Virus record (IMG/VR): IMGVR_UViG_3300050821_001872
Span: 1 to 45,352 of that record
DNA from: a virus
Direction: 5' to 3' (one strand)
DNA length: 45,352 nt
This document shows positions 1-6,253 of the stretch, one piece after another. Within the stretch, counting starts at the first letter, position 1. Each line of letters begins with the position of its first letter. The position numbers and the translations under genes are program-made. The notes under the pieces were generated by a model. It was not told the DNA's origin, ran no database searches, and worked only from the letters and a program-made list of their open reading frames with translations.

Positions 1-105
1 TCTGACAAGATTAGTTATCCTATCCAGTTCTTTAAAGTCGGCCTTCCATTCTTGTAAGGTTAGCCTAAACTCCTCGGAAGCCTCGTGGTTTATTTCCTTC
101 AATCC
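1..105. repeat. Terminal redundancy, left copy
   Basis: Bases 1-105 match 45248-45352 at 103 of 105 positions. The differences are T99/C45346 and T103/C45350. Such end overlap is expected when a circular or terminally redundant phage genome is linearised by assembly. The two changed bases make the right end read like the related sequence at 489-498, so the assembly probably stopped in a repeat between paralogous genes. Confidence 0.85.
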
Positions 106-306
106 GGCGTTCTCCGCGAGCGTGACGAGGAGTTGGCGTTCGCGGTTACGCAGCTTAGCCTTCAGTTCAGCCTTCTCGGCCCGCGATCTGACAATATAAC
201 TGCGCAGTTTATCGGGATTAACCTCCATCATAGGCTCATAAGGATTAGTCAAATCAGTCTTGAACGAATCGAGAATTTCCTGCATATCCGGCTCAGCGTT
301 GCTCAT
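1..306 (-). CDS. Coiled-coil protein, N-terminal 102 codons; continues at 45247-45083 across the circular join
   Basis: The frame starts at ATG 306-304, immediately after the TAG of the upstream gene (307-309), and reads without a stop to base 1. Joined to base 45247 it continues in frame to the TGA at 45083, giving 156 residues. The product is charged and helical, rich in Glu, Arg and Lys. Its middle carries RERQLL..LA.NAGL, which also occurs in the neighbouring 99-residue protein, so the two are probably duplicates. The C-terminal part (GYDEGVNVGRED) resembles the C-terminus of the 57-residue protein at 42172-42345. No function is recognised. It lies near the start of the long minus-strand early unit. 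Confidence 0.75.
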   Translation of the reverse strand, partial: MSNAEPDMQEILDSFKTDLTNPYEPMMEVNPDKLRSYIVRSRAEKAELKAKLRNRERQLLVTLAENAGLKEINHEASEEFRLTLQEWKADFKELDRITNLVR

Positions 307-606
307 CTAGTGGCCCCCTAAAACCTTGCGTATATGTCGCACCATATCCCGGTCGCTTCCCCAATCCGATGCTTCCAGATGTGTCTCAGCCGTTTCCAGC
401 GCCTCACGGTACACCTTCACCTGTATCTGTAGGGCGACGATCTGGCGCTGCAGTTTGTCATGTTCCGCAGAGATGTAGTCTAGATCGTCCTCCAACCCGG
501 CGTTTCTCGCGAGTGCAGCGAGGAGTTGGCGTTCGCGGCCCATTGCCAGGGCAATATCTATGGCGTCATCTGTTACTGCTGGGGGCTGCTGCTTGTCTTG
601 GCTCAT
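307..606 (-). CDS. Small coiled-coil protein, paralogue of the junction gene
   Basis: The product has 99 residues from ATG 606, which overlaps the upstream stop as ATGA and has GGAGAAG as ribosome site. Residues around 25-50 contain GRERQLLAALARNAGLEDD, close to the NRERQLL..LAENAGL stretch of the gene that starts at 306. A long heptad-like helix follows. An extension of the frame up to 666 has no good start and would overlap the upstream gene. It is part of a three-gene coupled block (863 to 1). Function unknown. Confidence 0.75.
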   Translation of the reverse strand: MSQDKQQPPAVTDDAIDIALAMGRERQLLAALARNAGLEDDLDYISAEHDKLQRQIVALQIQVKVYREALETAETHLEASDWGSDRDMVRHIRKVLGGH

Positions 607-863
607 GGCTTCTCCACCGGAATATAAACTAATTTCTGTTTCTTCGATCCATACTTCTGATCCCATTGCTGATATCGATCTTTGGATTCGGCCAACTTTG
701 CTTCACGTTTAGCTCGCGTTCGCGCCTGATATTCCTCACGCTGCTTCTCTTTCTCAAGCAGATGCAGGACAGCTAAGGCTAATTTCACACCCGTATCCTG
801 ACCATGCGACGCGAACTCAGTGTATGCCTGTTCGACGTCTTTAATGTGATCCTGAGTGGTCAT
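603..863 (-). CDS. Small basic/charged helical protein
   Basis: The product has 86 residues starting MTTQDHIKDVEQ, very rich in Lys, Glu, Gln and Arg after residue 40 and predicted to be helical. The stop overlaps the next start by four bases (ATGA). The start lies one base from the stop of the membrane protein upstream, so the genes form one operon. No family recognised. Confidence 0.7.
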   Translation of the reverse strand: MTTQDHIKDVEQAYTEFASHGQDTGVKLALAVLHLLEKEKQREEYQARTRAKREAKLAESKDRYQQWDQKYGSKKQKLVYIPVEKP

Positions 864-864
864 T

Positions 865-1113
865 TCAATACCTCGCTAAGCGGCCCATAAACCATGCGAA
901 TCCTACGATCAACAGGATGAATAAAATCCATCCATAGCGCTCGGAAAGCGCAAATATTAGGGCTAATAGGACCGCAAAGAATGCAGTGATAACTGCGCCC
1001 GCTATTGCAAATCCTTTCAGACCTTCCCAAATATCAAGCAATATTTGTTTCATAAACATTAGACGCATGAGATTCGAAAAGGATTCAAATTCGGACTTTC
1101 GCCTTTTCTTCAT
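865..1113 (-). CDS. Small two-segment membrane protein
   Basis: The product has 82 residues from ATG 1113 (MKKRRKSEF). After a basic N-terminus there are two hydrophobic segments, roughly residues 32-54 and 60-76, ending in Arg-rich GRLARY. A GTG at 1131 is an alternative start, but it lies inside the hairpin at 1123-1146, so I prefer the ATG. It is the first gene of the minus-strand early unit. A holin-like or host-membrane role is possible but not shown. Confidence 0.65.
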   Translation of the reverse strand: MKKRRKSEFESFSNLMRLMFMKQILLDIWEGLKGFAIAGAVITAFFAVLLALIFALSERYGWILFILLIVGFAWFMGRLARY

Positions 1114-1122
1114 TATACGTCC

Positions 1123-1192
1123 AGTAAACACCCTTCAGGTGTTACTAGATCATAAAGGATTCTGACGAACCTTAATTTTCAAGCACTTAAAA
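1123..1192 (-). promoter_or_regulatory. Promoter-like box plus bulged hairpin (copy 1 of 2)
   Basis: Read on the minus strand: TTTTAAGTGCTTGAAA (1192-1177), 16 bases, ATCCTTTATGATCTAGTA (1160-1143), then a hairpin AGTAACACC-TGAAG-GGTGTTTACT (1146-1123) with a bulged T, then TGGA. The same modules with the same 16-base gap occur on the plus strand at 6994-7063. TATGAT resembles a -10 box. The element sits just upstream of the first gene of the long minus-strand unit, so I infer a phage promoter and transcript leader. Confidence 0.6.
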
Positions 1193-1245
1193 CCGGCGTC
1201 CTCGCTCCGCTGGGGCTGCGCTCGTCGCCGTAGCTCGACTGCAGA

Positions 1246-1273
1246 TTGATCTTGTGAACCCATTTTGGGATAG
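1246..1273 (+). repeat. Dispersed boundary element, divergent promoter region copy
   Basis: TTGA (1246-1249), six bases, GAACCC, a five-base centre ATTTT, GGGATAG. It lies between the divergent units starting at 1113 (-) and 1345 (+). Its GAACCC side faces the minus-strand unit, as expected for a start-side copy, but it is about 140 bp from that start. Confidence 0.8.
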
Positions 1274-1344
1274 GGGTCGGGTGCGAATAATTTAACCATA
1301 ATTTAATGTTGAATCGTTTGCGGCTCGCGTGAGTCTAATAGGGT

Positions 1345-1683
1345 ATGAGATTCTGGCGGAAGAAACGAACTGATGATAAAGTTGTGGGATTGAATTCACC
1401 GAAGCACGAGATATATCCTACAACTCCGATGCCTGACGATGTTGTGACATTTGGGTGGGATCGAGTGTGCGAGAATGCGCACGTAGTGGGATTCAATCGT
1501 GGTGAGGTGGATCTCGAAAAGAAGCTACACATTTGTCATGTGTGCGGAGGGGCGCAGAGTTTGGCGGTCTTGAAGTATACTGAGACGTGGGAGTGGGGAA
1601 TCAAAAATGGATGGATTCACACTCGTGATTACTATCAGTGGAATAAGAAATTTAAGTCGGCTGAGTTTGTAAAGTGGATCTGA
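1345..1683 (+). CDS. Small protein with a CxxC pair
   Basis: The product has 112 residues starting MRFWRKKRTDD. It is basic at the N-terminus and carries a His-rich CxxC motif (HICHVCGG, about residues 68-75) that may bind zinc, then an aromatic C-terminus. The ATG follows a purine-poor leader (GTCTAATAGGGT), so the ribosome site is weak. Together with the next gene it is one of only two plus-strand genes in the left arm. Function unknown. Confidence 0.65.
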   Translation: MRFWRKKRTDDKVVGLNSPKHEIYPTTPMPDDVVTFGWDRVCENAHVVGFNRGEVDLEKKLHICHVCGGAQSLAVLKYTETWEWGIKNGWIHTRDYYQWNKKFKSAEFVKWI

Positions 1684-1694
1684 GAGGAGTAATT

Positions 1695-1952
1695 ATGAAG
1701 ATATCTGTGACACAGAAACATATTGATGAAGGTATACGACACGATCCCTGTATGTGTCCGATTGCTTTAGCTGGATCTGAGGCATTTAAGAGAACCGTAA
1801 TAGTTGGGTTAAACATGCTGTTGCCGTCATATAGTATCGAAGCAGGAGCTTGGGATGTATTAACTTTGCCTGCTAAGGCTATGAAGTTCATGGCGAATTT
1901 TGACGACGGGCTTTCGGTGCAGCCATTTGAGTTCGAAGTCGATGTGCCGTAA
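1695..1952 (+). CDS. Small hypothetical protein
   Basis: The product has 85 residues starting MKISVTQKHIDEG, with a strong GAGAGGAG ribosome site 7 bases upstream; a start at 1674 would overlap the previous gene and lacks such a site. The sequence reads HDPCMCPIALAG near residues 16-27, reminiscent of small phage proteins with a similar Cys-Pro-Ile-Ala pattern. Function unknown. It is cotranscribed with the gene ending at 1683. Confidence 0.65.
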   Translation: MKISVTQKHIDEGIRHDPCMCPIALAGSEAFKRTVIVGLNMLLPSYSIEAGAWDVLTLPAKAMKFMANFDDGLSVQPFEFEVDVP

Positions 1953-1963
1953 CGTGGGCGTGC

Positions 1964-2037
1964 GGTTACTTTAGGGTAAGTAACCATGCGGTGACATGCG
2001 CCTGCGTGCGGGCATTCGTGCGTGTGCGGAATGTCAC
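1964..2037. terminator. Two hairpins between convergent genes
   Basis: GGTTACTT-TAGGGT-AAGTAACC (1964-1985) is a perfect 8-bp stem. GTGACAT (1991-1997) pairs perfectly with ATGTCAC (2031-2037) around a GC-rich loop. They lie between the plus gene ending at 1952 and the minus gene ending at 2212. There is no clear U-tract, so a bidirectional terminator is an inference; a short structured RNA is the alternative. Confidence 0.45.
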
Positions 2038-2094
2038 AATGGGTAGACCTTAATAGGGGCGAATTCTCACAATGGGTAAGCCTTAATAGAGCGA
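2034..2094 (+). repeat. Direct repeat pair, 33-bp period
   Basis: TCACAATGGGTA-rr-CCTTAATAG occurs at 2034-2057 and again at 2067-2090, each followed by GGGCGA or AGCGA. Only a few positions differ. The pair lies in the non-coding gap between convergent units. It could be a protein-binding site; nothing else in the window was seen to match it. Confidence 0.6.
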
Positions 2095-2188
2095 TTTCTG
2101 ATTGCGCGCAAATTCGACCTATTGCGCTCAAAATACAATTATACAAAAAATGGAATAACGTATACAGGATAATAGATTCCCATATACG

Positions 2189-2215
2189 CTATCCCATAGG
2201 GGTTCTTGGAATCAG
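2189..2215 (-). repeat. Dispersed boundary element at the 3' end of the 5448-2212 block
   Basis: On the minus strand: CTGA (2215-2212), six bases, GAACCC, CTAT, GGGATAG. The TGA stop codon of the gene ending at 2212 is part of the CTGA box. It is the inverted partner of the copy at 5463 that precedes the same gene block. Confidence 0.85.
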
Positions 2216-2583
2216 TATTCTGCCAAGTGTGCCGAGCACTCTCCGGAGTCAAAGCAATCCTGCTTAGTCGGAGGTGGGTCGGGTGTTCTATCTTCGCATG
2301 CTCCGAGTAAGCAGCATTTGACGTCTGTCTGATGCAGGTCAACCACGTGATGTGTAACTGCCACGGTGTCTTGTTTGTTCAGTGTTTGGAGCGAACATGC
2401 TAGGCCACGGACTAATGCTGAGTCCTGAGTCCACAGTTCGATTACAACTGATTCCTCAAGTTTGCCTTGCCATAGTCCGGTTGTTTGCGTGAAGGTCGCA
2501 CCGTCGAAGTAGCGTGAGACTCGCTCCACTATTTCGGGATAGTTGATACGCTCAGTGTAGATGCGGTAAACGGATTGTTTCAT
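2212..2583 (-). CDS. Hypothetical protein, last gene of the small-gene block
   Basis: The product has 123 residues starting MKQSVYRIYTERINYPEIVERVSRYFDGATFTQ. The N-terminal 70 residues look like a compact alpha/beta fold (amphipathic helix then strands TQTTGLWQGKLEESVVIEL). The C-terminus is Cys-rich (CCLLGACEDRTPDPPPTKQDC). The start overlaps the upstream stop as ATGA. Phage proteins with a similar N-terminal pattern are common, but I cannot name a function. Confidence 0.7.
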   Translation of the reverse strand: MKQSVYRIYTERINYPEIVERVSRYFDGATFTQTTGLWQGKLEESVVIELWTQDSALVRGLACSLQTLNKQDTVAVTHHVVDLHQTDVKCCLLGACEDRTPDPPPTKQDCFDSGECSAHLAEY

Positions 2584-2750
2584 GCTTCTAACTCTCCTGC
2601 CAGTATGAGACGCTTAGCTGTACGTCCATAGTGGCCTTGTAAGGTGTTTACTAGGCCTGAGTCTATCAGGTACCGGAATAGTTCTAGTACCTGATCATGT
2701 TCGAGTTCACCATTCTCGTATGCGTCAAGCGGATACGGAATTTGTTTCAT
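2580..2750 (-). CDS. Conserved-looking small phage protein
   Basis: The product has 56 residues: MKQIPYPLDAYENGELEHDQ, then VLELFRYLIDSGLVNTLQGH and YGRTAKRLILAGELEA. The pattern ending in LQGHYGR..A..LI..G is one I know from many small phage proteins of unknown role. Start and stop both overlap neighbours by four bases (ATGA), typical of translational coupling here. Confidence 0.75.
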   Translation of the reverse strand: MKQIPYPLDAYENGELEHDQVLELFRYLIDSGLVNTLQGHYGRTAKRLILAGELEA

Positions 2751-3328
2751 GCTGCAGACCCCCTAGTGTGAATCCAGATAGCTGCCTGTAGTTCAGCAGG
2801 TTCGAGTGATGTATAACGACGAGCCGCGTCCTGATATGCTCGCTCTATTTCGAGATACTTTAAGCCGCGTATGACGTCGCGTTCATAGCCGACAGCACGC
2901 GCCGCCCATACGTCGATTGTGACAGGTTGAAAGTCGAGAGTTATGTTGCGGTAGAAGTTATTCACCTTGTACGCACCATAGGATTGATTCAGGTTCGACA
3001 GGATATCTTGACCCTTGGCAATGCGCCATGCTTTGTTAGTGTTGGCGTACGTGCCTGCCACTGTGGGAATGATATCGGAGTGTTGTGATGCGCGTGCAAT
3101 GATGGATGCTGATTCTAGATTGGTTTGCCAAGCTACACGTGGAGATAACGCGGCAATGATAGCCGCCCCACGATTCACATCGGATGGATAGATTGACTTG
3201 GCATAGGAGTTAGCGTCTCGATACCATCTGCGACCTGCTTCAATTTCATCAGGTGTTAGATGAGGTATCAGGTTTCGTAGTCGAGCTAAGTAGTTGGAAT
3301 TGACCATAAGTCTCATCAGTGTACGCAT
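2747..3328 (-). CDS. Conserved phage protein of unknown function (DUF7178-like)
   Basis: The product has up to 193 residues; inner Met codons at 3316 and 3306 are alternative starts and none has a strong ribosome site. Motifs seen are AAIIAALSPRVAWQTN (about residues 55-70), VTIDVWAARAVGYE and QAAIWIHTRGS near the C-terminus. That order of motifs resembles a family of phage proteins of about 150-200 residues without known activity. The fold looks all-helical. A link to helix-hairpin-helix glycosylases is conceivable, but I see no catalytic Lys/Asp signature. Confidence 0.7.
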   Translation of the reverse strand: MRTLMRLMVNSNYLARLRNLIPHLTPDEIEAGRRWYRDANSYAKSIYPSDVNRGAAIIAALSPRVAWQTNLESASIIARASQHSDIIPTVAGTYANTNKAWRIAKGQDILSNLNQSYGAYKVNNFYRNITLDFQPVTIDVWAARAVGYERDVIRGLKYLEIERAYQDAARRYTSLEPAELQAAIWIHTRGSAA

Positions 3329-3337
3329 AACGTACAG

Positions 3338-3356
3338 ACGGGTTCTGTGAACCCGT
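3338..3356. terminator. Perfect 8-bp hairpin
   Basis: ACGGGTTC-TGT-GAACCCGT is an 8-bp stem with a 3-base loop, between two minus-strand genes. It contains the GAACCC half of the dispersed element twice, in inverted orientation, but lacks GGGATAG. There is no U-run on the minus strand, so it may be a processing or attenuation hairpin rather than a full terminator. Confidence 0.45.
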
Positions 3357-3363
3357 TTCGACT

Positions 3364-3528
3364 TTAATTTGATTCGTGAGGTTCCATCGCGTTTAGCAGG
3401 TCGTCTATGAGGCGTTCTGTTTCGTCGGGTGAGAATGTTTCATGTTGGTCTGCGTAAGCAGATGCGTATTTATTCAGTAGGTATCTGTCGCGCTGAGTCA
3501 GATACGGAGTGTTGCTTAGATTCTGCAT
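3364..3528 (-). CDS. Small hypothetical protein
   Basis: The product has 54 residues, MQNLSNTPYLTQRDRYLLNK then YASAYADQHETFSPDETERL, acidic and helical. The ribosome site AAGGTTATCC precedes the ATG at 3528. The gene overlaps the 3' end of the upstream membrane-protein gene by 59 bases in another frame. No family recognised. Confidence 0.6.
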   Translation of the reverse strand: MQNLSNTPYLTQRDRYLLNKYASAYADQHETFSPDETERLIDDLLNAMEPHESN

Positions 3529-3697
3529 GGATAACCTTCCTTGGCATGTGAGTGATTGTGTAATTGAAGTAGAGGTAGGCGATGGATGCGACGAATAGGA
3601 AGAGGCCAGCTAGGATGTCGACCCCAGCGGGGATTCGAATTGCGCCGCCCATTACCAGTAGGAGGAATAGTAGCCAAAACGTTTGTTCATTGGTCAT
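3470..3697 (-). CDS. Small membrane protein, two hydrophobic segments
   Basis: The product has 75 residues starting MTNEQTFWLLFLLLVMGGA. Hydrophobic segments span about residues 6-22 and 27-45, followed by a basic, Ser-rich tail (HMPRKVIHAESKQ). The first base of the start overlaps the upstream gene's 3' end. The tail region overlaps the next gene by 59 bases. The role is unknown. Confidence 0.65.
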   Translation of the reverse strand: MTNEQTFWLLFLLLVMGGAIRIPAGVDILAGLFLFVASIAYLYFNYTITHMPRKVIHAESKQHSVSDSARQIPTE

Positions 3698-3968
3698 GAG
3701 TGTAGTCCGCTCTTACGGATGCGAATAGAGCGAGGTACGTTGCAACACTGTACGCATCCATTGGAACTGGATCGAGGGATGCGCCGTCATTGTGGCATAT
3801 GATGCGCTTGAATTGTTCAGCATCGAAGCCAACGGGCATAGTACAGGTGCGGATGAGTGTATCGGTGAATTGTTTGGCAATTGCGGATGCTTCCGAAACC
3901 GGTATGATTTGTCCACAGAAGCATTCGTGCAGGATGTGAGCGATTGAATTTAGCTCTGAGTTAGTCAA
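3687..3968 (-). CDS. Hypothetical protein, TTG start
   Basis: The product has 93 residues beginning (M)TNSELNSIAHILHECFCG. I chose the TTG at 3968 because a near-perfect Shine-Dalgarno GGAGGTGA lies 7 bases upstream, and because the sequence above it is the coding end of the 49-residue gene. The C-terminal half has DAEQFKRIICHNDG and SVATYLALFASVRADY. No recognised domain. Confidence 0.65.
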   Translation of the reverse strand: MTNSELNSIAHILHECFCGQIIPVSEASAIAKQFTDTLIRTCTMPVGFDAEQFKRIICHNDGASLDPVPMDAYSVATYLALFASVRADYTHDQ

Positions 3969-3972
3969 GCAA

Positions 3973-4122
3973 TCACCTCCGGTTGTAGTCTCGGAACCAA
4001 TTGAGTGTGTCGAGGATAAAACGGAATGGCGCATAGATAGCTTGCCATTGTTTACGTGTGGGCGCATGATAGTTGGCCATGCATTGGATATCGAGAGTTT
4101 TTAGGTAGTCTTCAAAGTTCAT
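3973..4122 (-). CDS. Small protein with YHAPT motif
   Basis: The product has 49 residues: MNFEDYLKTLDIQCMANYHA, then PTRKQWQAIYAPFRFILDTL. It shares ANYHAPT with AHYHAPT at the start of the 39-residue membrane protein at 4851-4970, which suggests a local duplication of a start region. Its end carries the Shine-Dalgarno of the next gene, so the two are translationally coupled. Confidence 0.6.
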   Translation of the reverse strand: MNFEDYLKTLDIQCMANYHAPTRKQWQAIYAPFRFILDTLNWFRDYNRR

Positions 4123-4300
4123 ATGAGATAAACATTCCTTTCAATAGGACTGAGTCTTCGGGTGTTAGAAGTGTTTCGAAGACGTTTTGAGTGTCTTCAT
4201 CGGAGATGGTTTTAGGCTCCCGAGCCGCTCTATTCCAATCGAGTGGAGTGGCAGGAGTCTTGAGTCTATTCTCGCGGTACCAGTCTGCATATTGCGCCAT
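4112..4300 (-). CDS. Small hypothetical protein
   Basis: The product has 62 residues from ATG 4300 (MAQYADWYRENRLKTPATPL), chosen because GGAG lies 6 bases upstream and the upstream gene stops at 4302. It is polar and acidic toward the C-terminus (TLLTPEDSVLLKGMF). Its 3' end overlaps the next start by 11 bases. Function unknown. Confidence 0.65.
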   Translation of the reverse strand: MAQYADWYRENRLKTPATPLDWNRAAREPKTISDEDTQNVFETLLTPEDSVLLKGMFISYEL

Positions 4301-4301
4301 G

Positions 4302-4535
4302 TTATTCTCCATATACCATACGGATGACATCACGTGGTGATAGGCCAATGGTTGGATCCAAATGGCCAGATGTGATGATCCGGCCATCTGGACGTGTTAC
4401 GATTTGGCCCTTAGCTAAACGACGTGTACGTTTGTTCAGGCCAAACTCTTCTGTACGGTCGGGTGCATAATATTCGATGCGAGCCTTACCATGTTCCGCC
4501 CGCTTAAGGATGAGATTGCCTTGATTCTTTGCCAT
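4302..4535 (-). CDS. Small basic hypothetical protein
   Basis: The product has 77 residues starting MAKNQGNLILKRAEHGKARI, strongly basic with KRTRRLAKGQIVTRPDGRII in the middle, a pattern of short strands as in small beta-barrel proteins. It could bind nucleic acid, but no motif proves this. It is followed within two bases by the next gene. Confidence 0.65.
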   Translation of the reverse strand: MAKNQGNLILKRAEHGKARIEYYAPDRTEEFGLNKRTRRLAKGQIVTRPDGRIITSGHLDPTIGLSPRDVIRMVYGE

Positions 4536-4635
4536 GATTGAACCCCTTGGGATTAATTAACTTCATGCTGTGCACTCATATTGATTAAGAAAAAATAGTA
4601 CAGTTTTTCTTAAGGAATGCACAGGCTGAAATCAA

Positions 4636-4836
4636 TTACTTTCGTTTAATGTCTTTAATTTTGTTTTCTTTGCCAGATACTTTAATACCGGATCCGTCTG
4701 CATATCTATGCCGATAGATACCATCTTTAGTTAAAGCTAGCACGTATGCGCCGTTAACTTGAATTGCGATACGATCATTACTCACGCCGATTACTGTGCG
4801 ACCCCATTCGTTTTCAAATTCATATTCTTTATACAT
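4636..4836 (-). CDS. Small beta-rich protein (three-member local family)
   Basis: The product has 66 residues starting MYKEYEFENEWGRTVIGVSN. The segment RIAIQVNGAYVLALTKDGIY resembles VTVKVDGLFVLSLGESGLV in the gene at 42689-42895 and VNLKLNGTIVAYFSATSG in 43909-44130, so three dispersed genes may encode one small fold. The C-terminus is Lys-rich. A ribosome site AGGAGATTG precedes the ATG. Function unknown. Confidence 0.65.
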   Translation of the reverse strand: MYKEYEFENEWGRTVIGVSNDRIAIQVNGAYVLALTKDGIYRHRYADGSGIKVSGKENKIKDIKRK

Positions 4837-4850
4837 ACGCTTTCAATCTC

Positions 4851-4970
4851 CTATTTCATGGTTAGTGATACGACGATTAAGACTAGAACGAGTAACGCGA
4901 CTCCAATCCATACAGATTGGATTAAGCCACGTTTGTCTTCGTCATCAGTGGGCGCGTGATAGTGGGCCAT
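4851..4970 (-). CDS. Single-pass small membrane protein with YHAPT motif
   Basis: The product has 39 residues: MAHYHAPTDDEDKRGLIQSV, then WIGVALLVLVLIVVSLTMK. A charged N-terminus precedes one hydrophobic segment (about residues 20-36). It shares the YHAPT start with the 49-residue protein at 3973-4122. The ATG at 4970 overlaps the GTTACT just after the next gene's stop. A membrane-disrupting or exclusion role is possible but unproven. Confidence 0.6.
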   Translation of the reverse strand: MAHYHAPTDDEDKRGLIQSVWIGVALLVLVLIVVSLTMK

Positions 4971-4971
4971 T

Positions 4972-5448
4972 TTAGTAACCAGATCCAGACTGTAAGTTGC
5001 GTGCGTGGATAGTTTGGAGGGATTCAATTTCCTCTACAGTTCCCACTTCATTCAAGAAGCGTTCAAATTCTGCGTAGTCCTCCACGCGTTCAAATTCTGC
5101 GTAGTCCTCCGCCTGTTGTGTCTTAAGGACGCGCAATGCTCGTTGTTTAAGTTCCAGTGCCGCAAGGTCGCTAAGGGATTGAATCAAGCGGGCGGACCGC
5201 TCAGTCCGGTCATAGGGGTGTATAAGCTGACGATCATCTTGATCGCATGCATGCCGGACGTTGATCATTTTGCAATCAAAGGATTGAATCGTGTGACCGG
5301 AGTCAAATTGCACGTATGAGTTGGAGTCAGGTAGGTGCGGCTCGTGGATGAATGTTCCGAGTGTGCCGAATGGTGGAGTGGATTGACGCGGATAGATTGC
5401 GTTATTGGTCGGTGCTGTCCATACGACGCGATCATTGTGTTTAAACAT
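4972..5448 (-). CDS. Hypothetical protein with recent internal duplication
   Basis: The product has 158 residues. The N-terminal part (FKHNDRVVWTAP, FGTLGTFIHEPHL, SYVQFDSGHTIQSFDC) has the short-strand pattern of an SH3-like barrel. The C-terminal part is helical and contains VEDYAEFER twice in tandem because of a 27-bp DNA duplication. It is the first gene after the boundary element at 5463, whose end lies 14 bases upstream of the ATG; GAGGT serves as ribosome site. Confidence 0.7.
   Translation of the reverse strand: MFKHNDRVVWTAPTNNAIYPRQSTPPFGTLGTFIHEPHLPDSNSYVQFDSGHTIQSFDCKMINVRHACDQDDRQLIHPYDRTERSARLIQSLSDLAALELKQRALRVLKTQQAEDYAEFERVEDYAEFERFLNEVGTVEEIESLQTIHARNLQSGSGY
5059..5110. repeat. 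27-bp tandem duplication inside a gene
   Basis: The 25-base string beginning GCGTTCAAATTCTGCG occurs at 5059-5083 and again at 5086-5110 without a mismatch, a period of 27 bp. It adds nine residues in frame to the protein encoded at 4972-5448. Identity without drift suggests a recent event. Confidence 0.9.
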
Positions 5449-5462
5449 TGTATTTACCTCAT

Positions 5463-5479
5463 GAACCCATTTGGGATAG
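5463..5479 (+). repeat. Dispersed boundary element, start-side copy of the 5448-2212 block
   Basis: GAACCCATTTGGGATAG, with the GAACCC side toward the ATG at 5448 (14 bases away). It lacks a clear TTGA box, having TTTACC at that spacing. The inverted partner is at 2189. Confidence 0.85.
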
Positions 5480-5526
5480 TTAACTTCCCGATACGCTCAA
5501 TCCGTGGAGACGAGCGCATCAGACTG

Positions 5527-5655
5527 TCAATTATCCTTGTAACGGTTAGGGACTACCTGCATCCCATACTCGACATTGAATCGATCAAAGCCAGTTTGTG
5601 TTAGCGAAATTTCGATTCCACCTATAACCGTTCCAAAAGCTTTATTACTTGCCAT
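5527..5655 (-). CDS. Small hypothetical protein, first gene of the left unit
   Basis: The product has 42 residues: MASNKAFGTVIGGIEISLTQ, then TGFDRFNVEYGMQVVPNRYK. The ribosome site AGGAGAAAACGCC is strong and appears twice in tandem (AGGAGAAAACAGG, AGGAGAAAACGCC). It is the first gene leftward of the big intergenic region and lies outside the block bounded by the repeat at 5463. No function recognised. Confidence 0.6.
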   Translation of the reverse strand: MASNKAFGTVIGGIEISLTQTGFDRFNVEYGMQVVPNRYKDN

Positions 5656-5698
5656 GGCGTTTTCTCCTATTCCTGTTTTCTCCTGTCTGAAGATGTGT

Positions 5699-5748
5699 TT
5701 AGATGCTTCACTCAGAGCATGTGAATATGCGCTCAGCGACGCATCTAA
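5699..5748 (-). promoter_or_regulatory. Nested hairpin leader upstream of the left unit
   Basis: TTAGATGC (5699-5706) pairs with GCATCTAA (5741-5748). Inside it GAGCAT pairs with ATGC-g-CTC around GTGAAT. The structure ends about 43 bases before the first start codon at 5655, so it would form in the 5' leader of the left transcript. A promoter-like TTGTCA-N18-TATTTA lies further upstream on the minus strand. Regulation is inferred only. Confidence 0.4.
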
Positions 5749-6088
5749 GCGTCATTTAGCTTGATCGATACATACTAGTGTGTCAGGTGATTCTCGCTCG
5801 GCCTAAATAGGCGTCTATGCGTTACCGTGACAATTTCACTTGCGTCGCATGTATTGAGTAAGCTTCGGGATGTCTGACTTAATCCCTAGTCCCTATCCTT
5901 TGCGGCTATCTCTGGCTGAGTTCGTTGGACACGATATGCTGTGTTCTGTTGCCCTTGGACGCTAACGCCGGGTTGGAACTGTATTTATTAGATACGAAAT
6001 AGTGGCAGTGTGCGCATTTATTTTCGGAATCTTTGGTAACCTATTGTGGGCTAGGGGTTAACTGCAGTTAATATTCACAGGATTTGCA

Positions 6089-6243
6089 CAGGTGAATTAA
6101 ATTTGGATGTGTAGAGAGGTCATAATCGAGATTCGAGAGTCTCAGCGGGTTAGTAAATCGATTTAGTGAGTGTAAGTGAGTGGTTACAGATATGGTGATG
6201 AACGTGCTAAGGTAGATATGCACAGGTGAGTGGCAGGTGAATT
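6089..6243 (+). repeat. Iteron-like CAGGTGA repeats
   Basis: CAGGTGAATT at 6089, CAGGTGA at 6223 and CAGGTGAATT at 6234, with a further CAGGTGA at 5784. Two are preceded by GCA. Nearby, GCTAAGGTAGATA (6206) and GCTAAGATAGGTA (6244) form another imperfect direct repeat. Such clustering is typical of initiator or repressor binding, but no initiator has been identified. Confidence 0.45.
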
Positions 6244-6253
6244 GCTAAGATAG

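Noticed and set aside
1652-2146. 164-codon minus-strand frame
   Set aside because: It covers a better plus-strand gene and the hairpin region and has no ribosome site.
2521-2560. Extra boundary element at TTTCGGGATAG
   Set aside because: Only the GGGATAG half is present and it lies inside a coding region without GAACCC.
5005-5764. Plus-strand frames opposite the small-gene block
   Set aside because: They oppose coupled minus-strand genes with strong ribosome sites and have atypical composition.
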